Source: Bacteroidales bacterium (GTDB lineage Bacteria > Bacteroidota > Bacteroidia > Bacteroidales > Muribaculaceae). Taken from it: a DNA stretch of 19,131 nucleotides. This document shows, piece by piece, positions 6,732 through 12,861 of the stretch. How positions within the stretch are numbered: position 1 is the first letter of the stretch; every line of letters begins with the position of its first letter. Below the pieces are notes generated by a model. That model worked only from the letters and a program-made list of their open reading frames with translations. It did not search any database and was not told where the DNA came from. The position numbers and the translations under genes were made by a program. The stretch covers positions 1 to 19,131 of the forward strand of contig CAADVV010000394.1 of assembly GCA_900752535.1 (NCBI GenBank). The letters are read 5' to 3'.

Positions 6732-7100
6732 ATGGCACAGCATAACCAGACCGGCAAGTGGGGCGAGAATATCGCCGCCGACTATCTGACAGCCAAAGGA
6801 TATGCGATTGTCGACCGCAACGCCCGCCAAGGTGGCGTCGAGGTTGACATCATTGCCACACGCGGCCAGACCATAGCTTTTGTGGAGGTGAAGACACGCA
6901 CCTCACCGCTGACCGACCCTCTGGAGGCCGTAGGACCGCAGAAAGTCAGGCGCCTGGCGCGGTTTGCCGACACATATATGCGCACGTCTGGGCTCCCCTA
7001 TCGACCGCAAATCGACCTGATTTCAATTGTCGGCAGCGAGCACGACTATGAGCTGACCCATATCGAAGACGCATTTGAGCCTCCAATCAGAACTTACTGA
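6732..7100 (+). CDS. yraN: YraN/UPF0102 family nuclease-like protein
   Basis: This 122-aa protein belongs to the YraN (UPF0102) family, small proteins with a restriction-endonuclease-like fold whose cellular role is poorly defined. Typical features are GKWGENIAADYLTAKGYAIV at about 8-27, the putative active-site elements VEVDIIA near 37-43, and FVEVKTR near 53-59. These give the E...D...ExK arrangement of the fold. The ATG at 6732 is chosen because the family starts a few residues before the GE motif; longer upstream frames run back through the tRNA. It sits 62 bases after tRNA-Leu, with competing hairpins between, and 43 bases before the pepP-like start. It could be transcribed by read-through from the tRNA promoter, as no separate promoter is visible. 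Confidence 0.9.
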   Translation: MAQHNQTGKWGENIAADYLTAKGYAIVDRNARQGGVEVDIIATRGQTIAFVEVKTRTSPLTDPLEAVGPQKVRRLARFADTYMRTSGLPYRPQIDLISIVGSEHDYELTHIEDAFEPPIRTY

Positions 7101-7143
7101 CAGACAATATCAACTGACAAACACCATATATAGTTTCACCGCT

Positions 7144-8934
7144 ATGAACACCAATTCAAAAGAAGCCCTCGGCGCCCTAAGACGCCTCATGGCCGAAAAC
7201 GGCATCGACGCCGTCGTGATACCCCAGACCGACCCCCATCACAGTGAATATCTGGCTGACCACTGGCAGCTGCGCCGCCACCTGTCGGGATTCACCGGAT
7301 CGGCCGGCACTCTCGTAGTCACCGCCGACACAGCATGTCTCTGGACAGACTCTCGCTATTTCCTCCAGGCTGCCGCCCAGCTCGAAGGTTCAGGCATAGA
7401 GCTGATGAAAGACGGCCTCGCCGAAACGCCCTCGATTGAGACATGGCTCACCGCCAATCTCAAGGCCGGACAGAAGGTAGGCATCGACGGCATGCTTTTC
7501 TCCATCAACGAGACAGCCTCGCTCGAGAACGCCCTGGCAAAAGCCTCGATAGCCCTCGACACAGACTTTGACCCCGCCACAGCCGCCGTATGGCCCGGAC
7601 GTCCCGAGCTTCCGCTCTGCCACATATATGTCCATGATATCAAACTCGCAGGTGTAAGCGCAGCTGACAAAATCAAAGCCGTGCTTGAGAACGCCTCTCA
7701 GCAGGGCGCCGACAGCGTTTTCATCTCGGCTCTCGACGAGATTGCCTGGACACTCAACATACGCTCGAACGACGTCGAATACAATCCTGTGGCCACTGCC
7801 CATCTCTATCTCTCAGCCGGCGGCCAGAACATACTCTTTATCGACGACCGCAAACTGACACCGGAGGTAACAGCCTATCTCAAAGAGGCAGGCGTTGAGA
7901 CACGTCCCTACGGCGACATCCTGACATTTCTGGGGCAGCTCCCGGCAGACTCCCGCGTGCTTCTGAGCGCATCGCAGAGCGCCGGCACAGTCGCCCGCAT
8001 TCTGGGTGAACGCGCCGTCAAGGGTTCATCGTCGGTGTCGATGCTCAAGGCAATCAAGAACGATGTCCAGATTGAAGGCGTCCGCGCCGCCATGCTGCGC
8101 GACGGCATCGCCATGGTCAAAGCTCTCCACGAAATCAAGGAGACGGTCGCCCACGGCAAAGCCCTGACAGAGATGGACGTCCCCGGCATTCTGACAAAAT
8201 ATCGCTCGCAAGGCGACAATTACGTCGAAGAGAGCTTCGAGACCATAGCCGGATTCGGCGAACACGGTGCCATCGTCCACTACGCCGCCCGCCCCGATAC
8301 CAACGCCGCCATCAACTCAAGCTCGCTGCTGCTCATCGACTCGGGCGCCAACTATCTCGACGGCACCACCGACATAACCCGCACCATCGCTTTCGGCAAA
8401 CCCACCCACGAGCAGCGCCATGACTTCACCCTGGTCATGAAAGGCCACATCGCCCTCGCCATGGCCATCTGGCCCGAAGGCACACGCGGCCACCAGCTCG
8501 ACGCAATGGCCCGTATGCCGCTCTGGAAAGAGGGCAAGACCTATCTCCACGGCACAGGCCACGGTGTGGGCCACTTCCTGACCGTCCACGAAGGCCCGCA
8601 GAGCGTCCGCCTCAACGACACCGGCGCCCCCCTGCTGCCCGGCATGATTACATCAAACGAACCGGGACTCTATCTGAGCGGCCGCTACGGCATACGCTGT
8701 GAAAACCTCGTGCTGACCGTTGAGAAGATGGAGACCGAATTCGGTCGCTTCTTCGGTTTCGAGACCCTGACACTTTGCCCGTTTGATCGCGACCTCTTCG
8801 AGACCGCCATCATGAGTGAGGCCGAGATACGCTGGGTCAACGACTATCACGCCCGCGTGCTTGCCGCCCTCTCGCCCTATCTCGAAGGCGAAGAGCTCGA
8901 CTGGCTGCGCAACGCCACACTGCCCCTCATCTGA
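7144..8934 (+). CDS. pepP: Xaa-Pro aminopeptidase, M24B family
   Basis: This is a metallopeptidase that removes N-terminal residues preceding proline. The 596-aa length fits the large eukaryote-like aminopeptidase P form, with two creatinase-like N-terminal domains (about 5-140 and 165-300) before the catalytic pita-bread domain (about 305-530) and a short C-terminal extension. Metal ligands are visible: Asp399 and Asp410 in LIDSGANYLDGTTDITRT, His473 in HGTGHGVGH, Glu506 in ITSNEPGLY and Glu520 in CENLVLTV. No signal peptide is seen, so it is likely cytoplasmic. ATG 7144 is preferred over an upstream TTG because it gives the normal N-terminus (EALGALRRLMAENGIDAVVI). It is followed after 23 bases by the carbonic anhydrase homologue, so the two probably share a transcript. 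Confidence 0.94.
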   Translation: MNTNSKEALGALRRLMAENGIDAVVIPQTDPHHSEYLADHWQLRRHLSGFTGSAGTLVVTADTACLWTDSRYFLQAAAQLEGSGIELMKDGLAETPSIETWLTANLKAGQKVGIDGMLFSINETASLENALAKASIALDTDFDPATAAVWPGRPELPLCHIYVHDIKLAGVSAADKIKAVLENASQQGADSVFISALDEIAWTLNIRSNDVEYNPVATAHLYLSAGGQNILFIDDRKLTPEVTAYLKEAGVETRPYGDILTFLGQLPADSRVLLSASQSAGTVARILGERAVKGSSSVSMLKAIKNDVQIEGVRAAMLRDGIAMVKALHEIKETVAHGKALTEMDVPGILTKYRSQGDNYVEESFETIAGFGEHGAIVHYAARPDTNAAINSSSLLLIDSGANYLDGTTDITRTIAFGKPTHEQRHDFTLVMKGHIALAMAIWPEGTRGHQLDAMARMPLWKEGKTYLHGTGHGVGHFLTVHEGPQSVRLNDTGAPLLPGMITSNEPGLYLSGRYGIRCENLVLTVEKMETEFGRFFGFETLTLCPFDRDLFETAIMSEAEIRWVNDYHARVLAALSPYLEGEELDWLRNATLPLI

Positions 8935-8957
8935 ACACACTGAACATAACATAACAA

Positions 8958-9497
8958 ATGCAACAGCCACTCATTATCCCCGTGCGCGGCTTCACGCCAA
9001 AGACAGGCCGCGACTGTTTCATAGCCCCCAACGCCACGCTCGTTGGCGACGTCACCGTGGGCAACGAATGTTCGATATGGTTCAACACCGTGCTCCGCGG
9101 CGACGTCAACACCATCACCATCGGCGACCGCGTCAACATTCAGGACGGTTCGGTACTCCACACGCTCTATCAGAAGTCGACCATCGAAATCGGCAATGAC
9201 GTCTCGATAGGCCACAACGTGACCCTCCACGGCTGCAAAATCCGCGACTATGCCCTCATAGGCATGGGTGCCACAGTCATGGACGACGCCGAGGTCGGCG
9301 AGGGCGCTCTCGTAGCCGCCGGCTCGGTAGTTTTGTCGCGCACAAAAATCGGCCCGGGCGAGATGTGGGCCGGCGCTCCGGCCAAATTTATCAAAAATGT
9401 TGACCCCGAAACGTCGCGCGAACTCAACCGCAAAATTGCCCATAACTACCTGATGTACTCGCGCTGGTATACTCATCCCGAGGAAAAGGCTGAGTGA
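8958..9497 (+). CDS. Gamma-class carbonic anhydrase family protein (left-handed beta-helix)
   Basis: This 179-aa protein is built of hexapeptide repeats forming a left-handed beta-helix. The three zinc ligands of gamma carbonic anhydrases are present: His68 in GSVLHTL, and His86 and His91 in IGHNVTLHGC. The supporting residues Arg47 and Asp49 (LRGD) and Gln62 are also present. It resembles the short YrdA/PaaY-type members, which lack the acidic loop of Methanosarcina Cam, so activity as CO2 hydratase cannot be assumed; some members act on other substrates or have no known activity. No signal peptide, so cytoplasmic. The gene follows the aminopeptidase by 23 bases with no promoter between and is likely the last gene of that transcript. 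Confidence 0.93.
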   Translation: MQQPLIIPVRGFTPKTGRDCFIAPNATLVGDVTVGNECSIWFNTVLRGDVNTITIGDRVNIQDGSVLHTLYQKSTIEIGNDVSIGHNVTLHGCKIRDYALIGMGATVMDDAEVGEGALVAAGSVVLSRTKIGPGEMWAGAPAKFIKNVDPETSRELNRKIAHNYLMYSRWYTHPEEKAE

Positions 9498-9522
9498 ACC
9501 CAATCGGCGGAAGAAATGTTTC

Positions 9523-9545
9523 TATGTTAAAGAACATACTTTTTA
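9523..9545 (+). terminator. Weak A/T-rich hairpin with T tail after the carbonic anhydrase gene
   Basis: TATGTT (9523-9528) pairs with AACATA (9533-9538) around AAAG, followed by C and a run of T. The stem is short and AT-rich, so termination would be inefficient. It lies 25 bases after the stop codon and just upstream of the next promoter, and could instead be a protein-binding palindrome. Confidence 0.3.
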
Positions 9546-9558
9546 AACAATAATTGCC

Positions 9559-9566
9559 TACCTTTG
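9559..9566 (+). promoter_or_regulatory. -7 box driving the 32-aa ORF
   Basis: TACCTTTG matches TAnnTTTG exactly and is followed by CAGG; transcription should begin around 9572-9574, about 25 bases before ATG 9598. No clear TTTG box is present 19-20 bases upstream, where the small palindrome at 9523-9538 ends. Confidence 0.65.
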
Positions 9567-9597
9567 CAGGCGAATGTTTAACTAAATCGTTAGTCTT

Positions 9598-9696
9598 ATG
9601 AAACACTTTCTTTCGCGGGCACTCCGCTGGTATTGTGAATCAGCAGCTATGATCTACGTTCACAACCCCGAGTCAGGCAGCGACAACCGCCACTGA
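9598..9696 (+). CDS. 32-aa peptide in its own transcription unit
   Basis: ATG 9598 opens a 32-codon frame ending at TGA 9696. The peptide starts MKHFLSRALRWYCESAAMIY, an amphipathic helix-like segment with basic and aromatic residues, and ends in a polar tail (HNPESGSDNRH). It has no clear membrane span or signal peptide. Support comes from context: a -7 box at 9559-9566 with about 25 bases of leader, then 44 bases after the stop a textbook terminator at 9741-9773. The transcript would be about 200 bases. Alternatives are a regulatory RNA in which the frame is incidental, or a leader for the downstream barrel-protein gene, though the strong terminator argues against the latter. I do not recognise the peptide family. 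Confidence 0.55.
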   Translation: MKHFLSRALRWYCESAAMIYVHNPESGSDNRH

Positions 9697-9740
9697 CCCC
9701 GGTTTGAGAAGCAAAAACACGAGTAACCAACCTTTAAACG

Positions 9741-9773
9741 ACGCCTCCCGCACAGCGCGGGAGGCGTTTTTTT
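9741..9773 (+). terminator. Strong intrinsic terminator of the 32-aa unit
   Basis: A perfect 11-bp stem (ACGCCTCCCGC at 9741-9751 with its complement at 9757-9767), a five-base loop (ACAGC) and a seven-T run at 9767-9773. It isolates the small ORF from the outer-membrane protein gene that starts at 9851. Confidence 0.93.
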
Positions 9774-9850
9774 GTGTGGAGGGCCGTCAGCGTATAATCA
9801 AAACGCCCCCTCCAAGTGTTTAACAAAGAGCAACACAACACATTTCAGCT

Positions 9851-10474
9851 ATGAAGACCCTCAGAATAATTGCGGCCGCAGCGGCCATGCTGATTCTCAC
9901 ACCGGCGACTGTCGGCGCCCAAGAACGCGAGCATGTTTACGACGCCGAGAACACACCCGGATTCGTCCCCAACGACACGATTAATCCCCGCCGGGCAACA
10001 GAATTCTCTGTTTTTTACGGAGCCTTTCCGGCCTCAAACTTTATCGCCACCTACCGCGACCACTATGACCTGAAAAACTCATGGGGAACAGTGGGATTTG
10101 CCTTTGATCACTCCATGACCGACCGCTGGATAGTGGGCATGAGCTATAACTTCTCGACTTCGCCCGGTCTTCATGGCGTCAGCGGTGATGACGGGCACGA
10201 CCTCGACGCCACATGGCACACCCTCTTGGCCAACGTGCGCTACGTCTACCTGCGCACAGGGCGTGTCAGCTTCTACGGACATGCGGCTGTCGGGGTCACC
10301 GTGGGATACCTGTCACCTGAATGGCGCGACAGCTACAATATCACGCGATTTGCATTTCAGGTCTCACCCATCGGGGTGCAGTATGGTCTCGGACGGCGCT
10401 TTGCGTGTTTCGCCGAAGCGGGTCTTGGAATGCAGGGAATCGTCCAGGCGGGCCTCCGCCTTCGGTTCCTTTGA
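9851..10474 (+). CDS. Outer-membrane beta-barrel protein (207 aa)
   Basis: Residues 1-23 form a signal peptide with a poly-Ala/Leu core and VGA-Q cleavage. The mature part alternates polar and hydrophobic residues in strands rich in Tyr, Phe and Gly (for example EFSVFYGAFP, WIVGMSYNFS, VSFYGHAAVGVTVGYL). It ends in a strand LRLRFL, typical of a barrel inserted by the BAM complex. The size suggests a barrel of about 8 strands, like the small OmpA-N/OmpW/PorT-like proteins common in Bacteroidota. No ligand or enzyme motif is seen. The gene follows the terminator of the 32-aa unit by 77 bases; I find no consensus -7 box in that gap. It ends 20 bases before the -33 box of the rpsU promoter. Confidence 0.85.
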   Translation: MKTLRIIAAAAAMLILTPATVGAQEREHVYDAENTPGFVPNDTINPRRATEFSVFYGAFPASNFIATYRDHYDLKNSWGTVGFAFDHSMTDRWIVGMSYNFSTSPGLHGVSGDDGHDLDATWHTLLANVRYVYLRTGRVSFYGHAAVGVTVGYLSPEWRDSYNITRFAFQVSPIGVQYGLGRRFACFAEAGLGMQGIVQAGLRLRFL

Positions 10475-10493
10475 AAAATAGGTCTCAAAAAGT

Positions 10494-10524
10494 TTTGATG
10501 TGTCAGAAAATGTGGCTATCTTTG
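10494..10524 (+). promoter_or_regulatory. Promoter of rpsU
   Basis: TTTG at 10494-10497, a 19-base spacer, then TATCTTTG at 10517-10524, a full match to the Bacteroidota consensus. The start of transcription would be near 10531, leaving a leader of about 48 bases that is A/C-rich and lacks a Shine-Dalgarno sequence. Confidence 0.85.
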
Positions 10525-10578
10525 CTGCGCAAAAACAATCAATCAACAACTTAAAACTATCACCACCAAGAAACCCCT

Positions 10579-10770
10579 ATGATTATCGTACAAGTCAAGG
10601 AAGGCGAAAACATCGAGAGAGCCCTCAAAAAATTCAAGCGTAAATATGAGAAGACAGGCATTGTTAAAGAGCTTCGTCGCCGTCAGGCTTTCGAGAAGCC
10701 GTCTGTCGCCAACCGCAAGAAGATGATGAAGGCCGTCTACGTGCAGCACCTTCGTGCCGCCGAGGATTAA
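10579..10770 (+). CDS. rpsU: Small ribosomal subunit protein bS21
   Basis: This 63-aa basic protein has the bS21 signature: MIIVQVKEGENIERALKKFK at the N-terminus, then KYEKTGIVKELRRRQAFEKP and a Lys/Arg-rich helix. It binds the 30S platform near the 16S 3' end. In Bacteroidota, bS21 together with bS6 and bS18 is reported to hold the anti-Shine-Dalgarno sequence in a sequestered state. The length is normal. It has its own strong promoter and a downstream hairpin, so it is probably monocistronic. The leader before ATG 10579 ends ACCAAGAAACCCCT and has no AGGAG-like element, so the SD-based autoregulation described for rpsU in Flavobacterium is not evident here. Confidence 0.97.
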   Translation: MIIVQVKEGENIERALKKFKRKYEKTGIVKELRRRQAFEKPSVANRKKMMKAVYVQHLRAAED

Positions 10771-10808
10771 ATCAGGCTTTCCTCCACATCTACGACATAC
10801 GCCACACG

Positions 10809-10843
10809 GCGGAAGCCCCTCCATAGGGACTTTCCGCTGTTTT
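10809..10843 (+). terminator. Likely terminator of rpsU
   Basis: GCGGAAG...CCCT (from 10809) pairs with AGGG...CTTTCCGC (to 10837) with one mismatch and a one-base bulge, around a small CCAT-type loop. It is followed by TGTTTTG with four T. It starts 39 bases after the rpsU stop. Confidence 0.6.
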
Positions 10844-10908
10844 GTCGTGCCAGGACGTGACGATGCCAGTCGCAGAGCGTTTTCCGCACTATCACACTTC
10901 ATGCTATC

Positions 10909-10986
10909 ACGCTGATTATCTTCAGCGTATGGGCGTTATATTTAAGATATTACGCTGACTACCGAATGTATTAAGGATTATCTTCA
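10909..10986. repeat. Cluster of short inverted and direct repeats between convergent genes
   Basis: ACGCTGA (10909-10915) and TCAGCGT (10922-10928) form a 7-bp palindrome; ACGCTGA recurs at 10952-10958. GCGTTATAT near 10933 pairs imperfectly with ATATTACGC. GATTATCTTCA occurs at 10914-10924 and at 10976-10986, the second copy overlapping the stop of the minus-strand regulator. No T tract accompanies these stems, so a role in termination or mRNA 3'-end stability is only possible. Confidence 0.4.
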
Positions 10987-12636
10987 CCTTGGGGATTTCC
11001 GGTTTTCAGCGAGCAGTCTGACAAGATAAGTCGAAGTGGGCTCTGTGATGTGCAACTTCTTACGGAGGGTATATTTGACCGATTCCACAGTCCGTACACT
11101 TCGGTTGGTTATGTCAGCAATCTCCTTGTCGGTTAGATTCAAGACGATATATCCGGCCATACGCATCTCTGATTTTGTAAGCGACGGATGAAGCTCTGCA
11201 AGAATCGCCGTGAGTTCTCGGTTCGACTTGTCAAACTGTAGGTTGAACATCTTGGCAGCGCCCGCAGCGGCATTAGATTCAGAAATCAGCCGCTTGATTT
11301 CTCCGATTTTTTCAATCGGCTTACGCGACTGGCTCGAGGTCTGCTTACGCATAGAGTCGATGGCTGCAGCCATCCTCGCGTTTTCCATTGAAGTGACAGT
11401 GAGAGTCTGGTTCAGAGCTGACAGCTCATCATGGAGCGGCACAATCGTCTCCTGAAGTTTTTTCTCCATCACATCGCGTACTACCGAGGTCTCCCTGCGC
11501 GCTTTAGAGCGCAGCAACACAGCACGATAGAGCATCATGGTCAAAAGTACCGCAACCAAGGCAATAATTACAACGGTGGCCAGCCATGCATGTGAGGATC
11601 TGTCAAAGTCACATCTCAGCGACTCATACTTGTCCGGATTAATGCGTTGCGCTACAAAAGACTCATGCAGCTCTGTCTCGGCAGTCGACAAAGAGTCCTC
11701 AATCATCGTCGCAACTTTAAAACATGTGTTTGCATCCTCGAGATGTCCGAGTTGCTCAAAGGCCTCTGCCTTAATCAGAAGCAGAGCTCGCCTCATGCGG
11801 ACGTCCCCTTCAATCATCTTCACCAGCAACGGATTGCGTTCAATCATTCTGAACACCTCCAAAGGCTTGTTAAGCGCAAGCTCATCATTGAGACAGACCT
11901 CAAAAATATAGGCCTTATTGGGATTCGTCACCGGTAGTGCAAGCGCTTTAAGCCGACATAGCTTCGCCCCCTCATGATTTCCCATGTCATCCAGCAATCT
12001 TGAGCGAATACCATAAAACGACAATTTAAGAGCAGGCGTAAAAGCCAACCGATCAGCCTTATCCAACTCCTGAGACGCCTCACGATAATGGCGGCCACAC
12101 GAAAAGAGTTTGGATTTGGCGAGATGATACTGACATTCAATTGTTTTTGCCTTCTCCTGTGAAGTAAACTTCAGCATTGGGAGAAGTTTCCCGGCTTTCT
12201 CAAGACATTCTGTGGCGAGAGTGTTTTCTCCTAAATCCACAAACACGTCACTCATGCCCATATAGCTGTTAATGTCATAATATCTCAGCGAATCATTTTT
12301 GGCCTGTAAAATAAAATAATCAAAGGCTGCAAGAGCCTCCTCACTACGCCGTCGAGCCAATAGGGATGAAATATGGATTTCCCGACATTTTTCAATCATA
12401 CCAGGGCTGAATGTTCTTTCATGAGATTCAAGCCGTGCCCATATCCGGTCCATTTCGTCATATCTACCGGCAGTCCACAGATTACGCATATCATCGGCCG
12501 GGTTATCAGACAAAGCCACCCGGGCGATCTCGCGATTAATAAAAACGTCTTGCGCATGTAGACAGTTGAGACCTGCCACGAGCAGCAAGCCCACAGCAAT
12601 GATTGTTTTCGATAAAAAATTAAACAGCGGTTCCAT
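10984..12636 (-). CDS. Membrane-anchored TPR / LuxR-type HTH regulator (copy 2)
   Basis: Starting at ATG 12636 the protein has 550 aa; the further upstream ATG (12702) would add a segment that masks the signal peptide. Residues 1-28 look like a signal peptide (hydrophobic AVGLLLVAGL, HAQ cleavage). Residues about 35-330 are helical with TPR-like units (DVFVDLGENTLATECLEKAG; EAFEQLGHLEDANTCFKVA). A single transmembrane helix lies at about 349-369, then a basic and coiled-coil stretch to about 430. A LuxR-type HTH at 482-532 (LTKSEMRMAGYI, then DKEIADITNRSVRTVESV) aligns without gaps with that of copy 1. The likely topology is a periplasmic sensor domain and a cytoplasmic DNA-binding domain. 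The gene is divergent from the 707-aa secreted protein. No clear -7 box was found on the minus strand ahead of 12636. Confidence 0.83.
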   Translation of the reverse strand: MEPLFNFLSKTIIAVGLLLVAGLNCLHAQDVFINREIARVALSDNPADDMRNLWTAGRYDEMDRIWARLESHERTFSPGMIEKCREIHISSLLARRRSEEALAAFDYFILQAKNDSLRYYDINSYMGMSDVFVDLGENTLATECLEKAGKLLPMLKFTSQEKAKTIECQYHLAKSKLFSCGRHYREASQELDKADRLAFTPALKLSFYGIRSRLLDDMGNHEGAKLCRLKALALPVTNPNKAYIFEVCLNDELALNKPLEVFRMIERNPLLVKMIEGDVRMRRALLLIKAEAFEQLGHLEDANTCFKVATMIEDSLSTAETELHESFVAQRINPDKYESLRCDFDRSSHAWLATVVIIALVAVLLTMMLYRAVLLRSKARRETSVVRDVMEKKLQETIVPLHDELSALNQTLTVTSMENARMAAAIDSMRKQTSSQSRKPIEKIGEIKRLISESNAAAGAAKMFNLQFDKSNRELTAILAELHPSLTKSEMRMAGYIVLNLTDKEIADITNRSVRTVESVKYTLRKKLHITEPTSTYLVRLLAENRKSPR

Positions 12637-12720
12637 CAATAGTATAACGCATCGCCAGAATCCACATTGCAATGGTTGAAAGAAAAAACCGTGTAAAGGC
12701 AACCGATTAATCTCATTGAA

Positions 12721-12738
12721 TTACGGTACCTTACGGTA
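12721..12738. repeat. Tandem direct repeat TTACGGTA, period 10 (candidate operator)
   Basis: TTACGGTA at 12721-12728 is repeated at 12731-12738 with a CC spacer, one helical turn apart. It lies about 85 bases upstream of the copy-2 regulator ATG and about 100 bases upstream of the predicted start of the secreted-protein transcript. The position suits regulator binding; no sequence similarity to the copy-1 repeat is obvious. Confidence 0.5.
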
Positions 12739-12742
12739 TAAT

Positions 12743-12786
12743 TAAGAAGATATTGAGTATAGAGCGTGAGTTGTCTAAGAAGATAT
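12743..12786. repeat. 11-bp direct repeat TAAGAAGATAT, 33 bp apart
   Basis: TAAGAAGATAT occurs at 12743-12753 and 12776-12786, start-to-start distance exactly 33, about three helical turns. The distal copy lies 38 bases upstream of the -7 box at 12825, an activator-like position. This is a second candidate operator set in the same intergenic region. Confidence 0.5.
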
Positions 12787-12824
12787 ATGGAGAGCCGTTT
12801 ATGGCAATTTGATATGAAATGACA

Positions 12825-12832
12825 TATATTTG
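12825..12832 (+). promoter_or_regulatory. -7 box of the 707-aa secreted protein gene
   Basis: TATATTTG matches TAnnTTTG and lies 29 bases before ATG 12862. The -33 region (around 12798-12805, TTTATGGC) is poor, and the nearest TTTG is at a 13-base spacing. This would fit a promoter that depends on an activator. Confidence 0.5.
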
Positions 12833-12861
12833 AGCAGACATTTTCAAATCAATTAGCATTT

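Noticed and set aside
8877..9503. Minus-strand frame of 208 codons opposite the carbonic anhydrase homologue
   Set aside because: The plus-strand gene has the conserved zinc ligands and hexapeptide repeats; the antisense frame is a shadow.
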